From an uncultured Oscillospiraceae bacterium (GTDB taxonomy: Bacteria > Bacillota > Clostridia > Oscillospirales > Oscillospiraceae), in NCBI GenBank assembly GCA_934572465.1, contig CAKTLG010000019.1, forward strand, positions 1 through 33,876: a stretch of DNA of 33,876 nt, given 5' to 3'. Position numbers and translations under genes: made by a program. The notes beneath the pieces were generated by a model that was given only the letters and a program-made list of their open reading frames with translations, ran no database searches and was not told where the DNA came from. Below, one piece after another: positions 32,541 to 33,876 of this stretch. The first letter of the stretch is position 1, and every line of letters starts with the position of its first letter.

Positions 32541-33779
32541 ATGAAAGAACTGAAAGGCGCCTGCATCATCGGCCAGTCCGGCGGCCCGACCTCCGTCATC
32601 AACGCGAGCGCTTACGGCGTGATCCGCACGGCGCTGGATTCCGGCTGCATCACGAACGTCTACGGCGCGGAGCACGGCATCAAGGGCGTGCTGGCCGACC
32701 GGCTGTTCGACATGAGCAAGGAGGACGCAAAGGAGCTGGAGCTGCTCAAGTACACCCCCTCCTCCGCGCTCGGCTCCTGCCGCTATAAGATCGCTGACCC
32801 CGATGTAGACGATACCGATTACAAGCGTATCCTCGAGGTCTTCAAGAAGCACGACGTCCGCTATTTCTTCTACAACGGCGGCAACGACTCGATGGATACC
32901 TGCAACAAGATCTCAAAGTACATGCAGCGCGTCGGCTACGAGTGCCGCGTGATGGGCGTGCCCAAGACGATCGACAACGACCTTTTCGGCACCGACCACT
33001 GCCCCGGCTACGCCAGCGCCGCAAAGTATATCGCCACAAGCTGCATGGAGGTCTATCAGGACGCGCGCGTTTACGACACCGGCATGATCTGCATTATTGA
33101 GATCATGGGCCGTCACGCCGGCTGGCTGACCGCTGCCGCTGCACTCGCCACCGAGTACGGCGCGGGCCCCGACCTCATCTATCTGCCCGAGCGTGACTTC
33201 GACATGGACAAGTTCCTTGCCGATGTGGAGCGCGTGTATAAAGAAAAGGGCAACTGCATGGTCGCTGTGTCCGAGGGCATCCACTATGCCGACGGCAGCT
33301 TTGTTTCCGAGGCCAAGACCAGCGCGACCGACGGCTTCGGTCATGCGCAGCTCGGCGGCCTTGCCGCCCGTCTTGCCGACGTTGTGAAGCAGAAGACCGG
33401 CGCAAAGGTGCGCGGTATCGAGCTTTCCCTGCTCCAGCGCTGCGGCGCGCATCTGGCAAGCGAGACCGACATCGAGGAGGCCGTCATGGCCGGTCGTGCC
33501 GCGGTGGAGAACGCCGCAGCCGGTATCACCGACAAGATGGTCGCTTTCGAGCGCGAGATCGTGAACGGCCATTATACCTGCAAGACCAAGCTCCTGCCGC
33601 TGACCGAGGTGGCAAACGCCGAGAAGAAGGTCCCGCAGGAATGGATCAACGCAGAGGGCAATGGCGTAACGCATGAGTTTATCGACTATGCCCTGCCGCT
33701 TATTCAGGGCGAGCCGAAGCTTCCGAAGGAGGATTCTCTCCCCCGCTTCGCCAGGCTCAAGAAGGTTCTGGCAAAGTAA
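32541..33779 (+). CDS. pfp: 6-Phosphofructokinase, pyrophosphate-dependent type
   Basis: 412 residues, longer than the 320-residue ATP enzyme. The N-terminus has IIGQSGGPTSVINASAYG. The phosphate donor loop reads GGNDSMDT (113-120): where ATP enzymes have Gly after GGD, this has Asp116, and PKTIDND (141-147) has Lys142 where ATP enzymes have Gly. Both substitutions are established marks of PPi use. Asp145 is the catalytic base, and MGRHAGWLTAAAAL binds fructose-6-phosphate. PPi-PFK is reversible and serves glycolysis and gluconeogenesis. GGGAGG precedes ATG 32541; an in-frame start at 32451 lies inside fba and is rejected. The donor assignment is from motifs only. Confidence 0.93.
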   Translation: MKELKGACIIGQSGGPTSVINASAYGVIRTALDSGCITNVYGAEHGIKGVLADRLFDMSKEDAKELELLKYTPSSALGSCRYKIADPDVDDTDYKRILEVFKKHDVRYFFYNGGNDSMDTCNKISKYMQRVGYECRVMGVPKTIDNDLFGTDHCPGYASAAKYIATSCMEVYQDARVYDTGMICIIEIMGRHAGWLTAAAALATEYGAGPDLIYLPERDFDMDKFLADVERVYKEKGNCMVAVSEGIHYADGSFVSEAKTSATDGFGHAQLGGLAARLADVVKQKTGAKVRGIELSLLQRCGAHLASETDIEEAVMAGRAAVENAAAGITDKMVAFEREIVNGHYTCKTKLLPLTEVANAEKKVPQEWINAEGNGVTHEFIDYALPLIQGEPKLPKEDSLPRFARLKKVLAK

Positions 33780-33802
33780 GACCGCCTCGTGCAACAAAGA
33801 AC

Positions 33803-33836
33803 AAAAGGAACCGCTTTCGATAGGCGGTTCCTTTTT
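33803..33836 (+). terminator. Terminator of fba-pfp
   Basis: A 12-bp stem (AAAAGGAACCGC, 33803-33814, with GCGGTTCCTTTT, 33824-33835) ends in five T. The remaining 40 bases of the window hold no feature I can support. Confidence 0.93.
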
Positions 33837-33876
33837 GTATCGTTTCCGTCAGTCGTTCGCATGCCACTCACCCAAA

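Overview
The window is a gene-dense, GC-rich chromosomal segment from a spore-forming, anaerobic Clostridia-type Firmicute, most likely Oscillospiraceae/Ruminococcaceae. The placement is inferred from several signs: a B. subtilis-like yicC-remA-gmk-rpoZ-priA-def-fmt-rsmB-rlmN-prpC-prkC-rsgA operon in a high-GC genome, spore genes (CotJ proteins, CwlD-type amidase), a butyrate-type CoA-transferase and a pyrophosphate-type phosphofructokinase. No rRNA, tRNA, CRISPR array, insertion sequence or prophage was recognised.

Layout. 1-1092: 3' part of glnS, closed by a strong terminator. 1327-2818: a single-gene CoA-transferase unit with its own promoter and terminator. 2852-4814: carD-ispD-ispF (RNA-polymerase-binding regulator plus two MEP isoprenoid steps). 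4883-6255: a DUF3343 sulfur/selenium carrier-like protein overlapping a cysteine desulfurase. 6294-22260: one long co-directional run without an internal terminator that I could see. It holds cdaA-cdaR (c-di-AMP), an RseC-like protein, a DUF5685 plus J-domain pair, then yicC to rsgA (nucleotide, RNA and translation housekeeping plus the PASTA kinase/phosphatase pair). Many neighbours in it overlap by 4-11 nt. 22285-23949: divergent cysK and an Rrf2 regulator, with two near-consensus back-to-back promoters and a small dyad between them. 24040-24891: a lipoprotein. 24946-25982 (minus): a fused CotJA/CotJB-like protein and a CotJC manganese-catalase-like protein. 26142-28248: CwlD-type amidase and radA. 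28249-28546: an unusual AT-rich intergenic region. 28547-29557: a Xer-like tyrosine recombinase. 29559-33836: split transketolase, class II aldolase and PPi-phosphofructokinase, a compact sugar-phosphate module.

The most unusual structure is 28327-28515, directly before the tyrosine recombinase. The octamer TTGTTCAA occurs three times at exactly 80-bp spacing (28348, 28428, 28508). Each copy is the right half of a dyad whose left half is TTGAACAA or a variant, 10-11 bp away. The set is flanked by a short, well-initiated 17-codon ORF and a 9-codon ORF overlapping the recombinase start. I propose a recombinase or regulator binding array, possibly a dif-like or inversion site. This is inference. 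Other points of interest are a possible Cys-containing leader peptide before cysK, the CotJA-CotJB fusion, the DUF5685/J-domain pair, and a sugar-phosphate set that could run the sedoheptulose-1,7-bisphosphate route.
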